Assembly: GCA_023488565.1 (NCBI GenBank)
Contig: JAMDDZ010000078.1
Coordinates: forward strand, 1-13,220
Reading direction: 5' to 3'
From: Bacillota bacterium
Lineage (GTDB): Bacteria; Bacillota; Sulfobacillia; Sulfobacillales; Sulfobacillaceae
Length of the DNA stretch: 13,220 bases
Shown piece by piece: positions 13,188 through 13,220 of the stretch (position 1 is its first letter; each line of letters opens with the position of its first letter). Under the pieces are notes generated by a model. That model made no database searches. It was not told the origin of the DNA and worked only from the letters and a program-made list of their open reading frames with translations. Made by a program: the position numbers and the translations under genes.

Positions 13188-13220
13188 ATGGTTCGTTATG
13201 TGTGCCGTCATTGCCATCGA
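13188..13220 (+). CDS. fin: Fin-like anti-sigma-F factor, 5' end only
   Basis: The first 11 codons read MVRYVCRHCHR before the window ends. Fin (YabK) of B. subtilis is a small zinc-binding protein that starts in the same way, with a Tyr/aromatic pair followed by CRHC. It inhibits sigma-F in the forespore to help the switch to sigma-G. The ATG has AGGAAGGGG 7 nt upstream. In B. subtilis the order is pth-fin-mfd, and this start lies on the plus strand after pth, interrupted only by the MFS gene. A candidate sigma-F -10-like GGGCAGACTA lies at 13156-13165, but its -35 is poor and the resulting leader would be very short. Any CxxC protein could start this way, so the call rests on motif plus position. 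Confidence 0.65.
   Translation, partial: MVRYVCRHCHR

Noticed and set aside
1..13220. CRISPR array, tRNA/rRNA genes, insertion sequences, phage genes
   Set aside because: No spaced direct repeats, no tRNA-like cloverleaf and no transposase or integrase motifs were seen on either strand.

Overview
The window looks like the core 'purR–spoVG–glmU–prs–pth' chromosomal neighbourhood of a spore-forming Firmicute. Gene order parallels Bacillus subtilis (veg, sspF, ispE, purR, yabJ, spoVG, glmU, prs, ctc, pth, fin), and SpoVG plus the first codons of a Fin-like anti-sigma factor argue for sporulation. The divergence of the proteins, the frequent GTG/TTG starts, the moderate GC and the cyanophycin genes would suit a deep-branching lineage such as Sulfobacillus. 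That genus call is inference only.

Layout. 1-271: tail of an unidentified reading frame, then two tandem strong sigma-A-type promoters. 272-532: veg, closed by two intrinsic terminators in a row. 658-4154: cphB and cphA (cyanophycin breakdown and synthesis), in the slot that holds sspF in B. subtilis. 4180-5058: ispE, with an extended -10 element so close to its ATG that the message could be leaderless. 5126-5860: a MobA-like NTP transferase of unknown role. 5914-7975: purR and a threonine ammonia-lyase gene, almost touching. 8099-8353: spoVG, with a sigma-H-like promoter and a strong terminator. 8490-11417: glmU, prs and pth, with prs and pth overlapping. 11516-12835, minus strand: an MFS transporter, convergent with pth and separated from it by a 17-bp hairpin. 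12836-13187: non-coding. 13188-13220: first 11 codons of a Fin-like gene.

The genes link nitrogen storage (cyanophycin), purine control (PurR senses PRPP, Prs makes PRPP), cell-wall precursor supply (GlmU), isoprenoids (IspE) and sporulation (SpoVG, Fin). Two departures from the B. subtilis order stand out. The slot of yabJ (RidA, which detoxifies threonine dehydratase products) is filled by a threonine dehydratase itself. An MFS gene on the opposite strand splits pth from fin, and no ctc gene lies between prs and pth.

The most unusual structure is at the MFS gene start. A 30-bp inverted repeat with one mismatch has one arm covering codons 12-21 of the transporter and the other arm 97 bp away in the upstream region. 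It encloses the ribosome binding site and start codon. It could be a decayed inverted copy of the gene start, a DNA inversion switch or a long mRNA hairpin.
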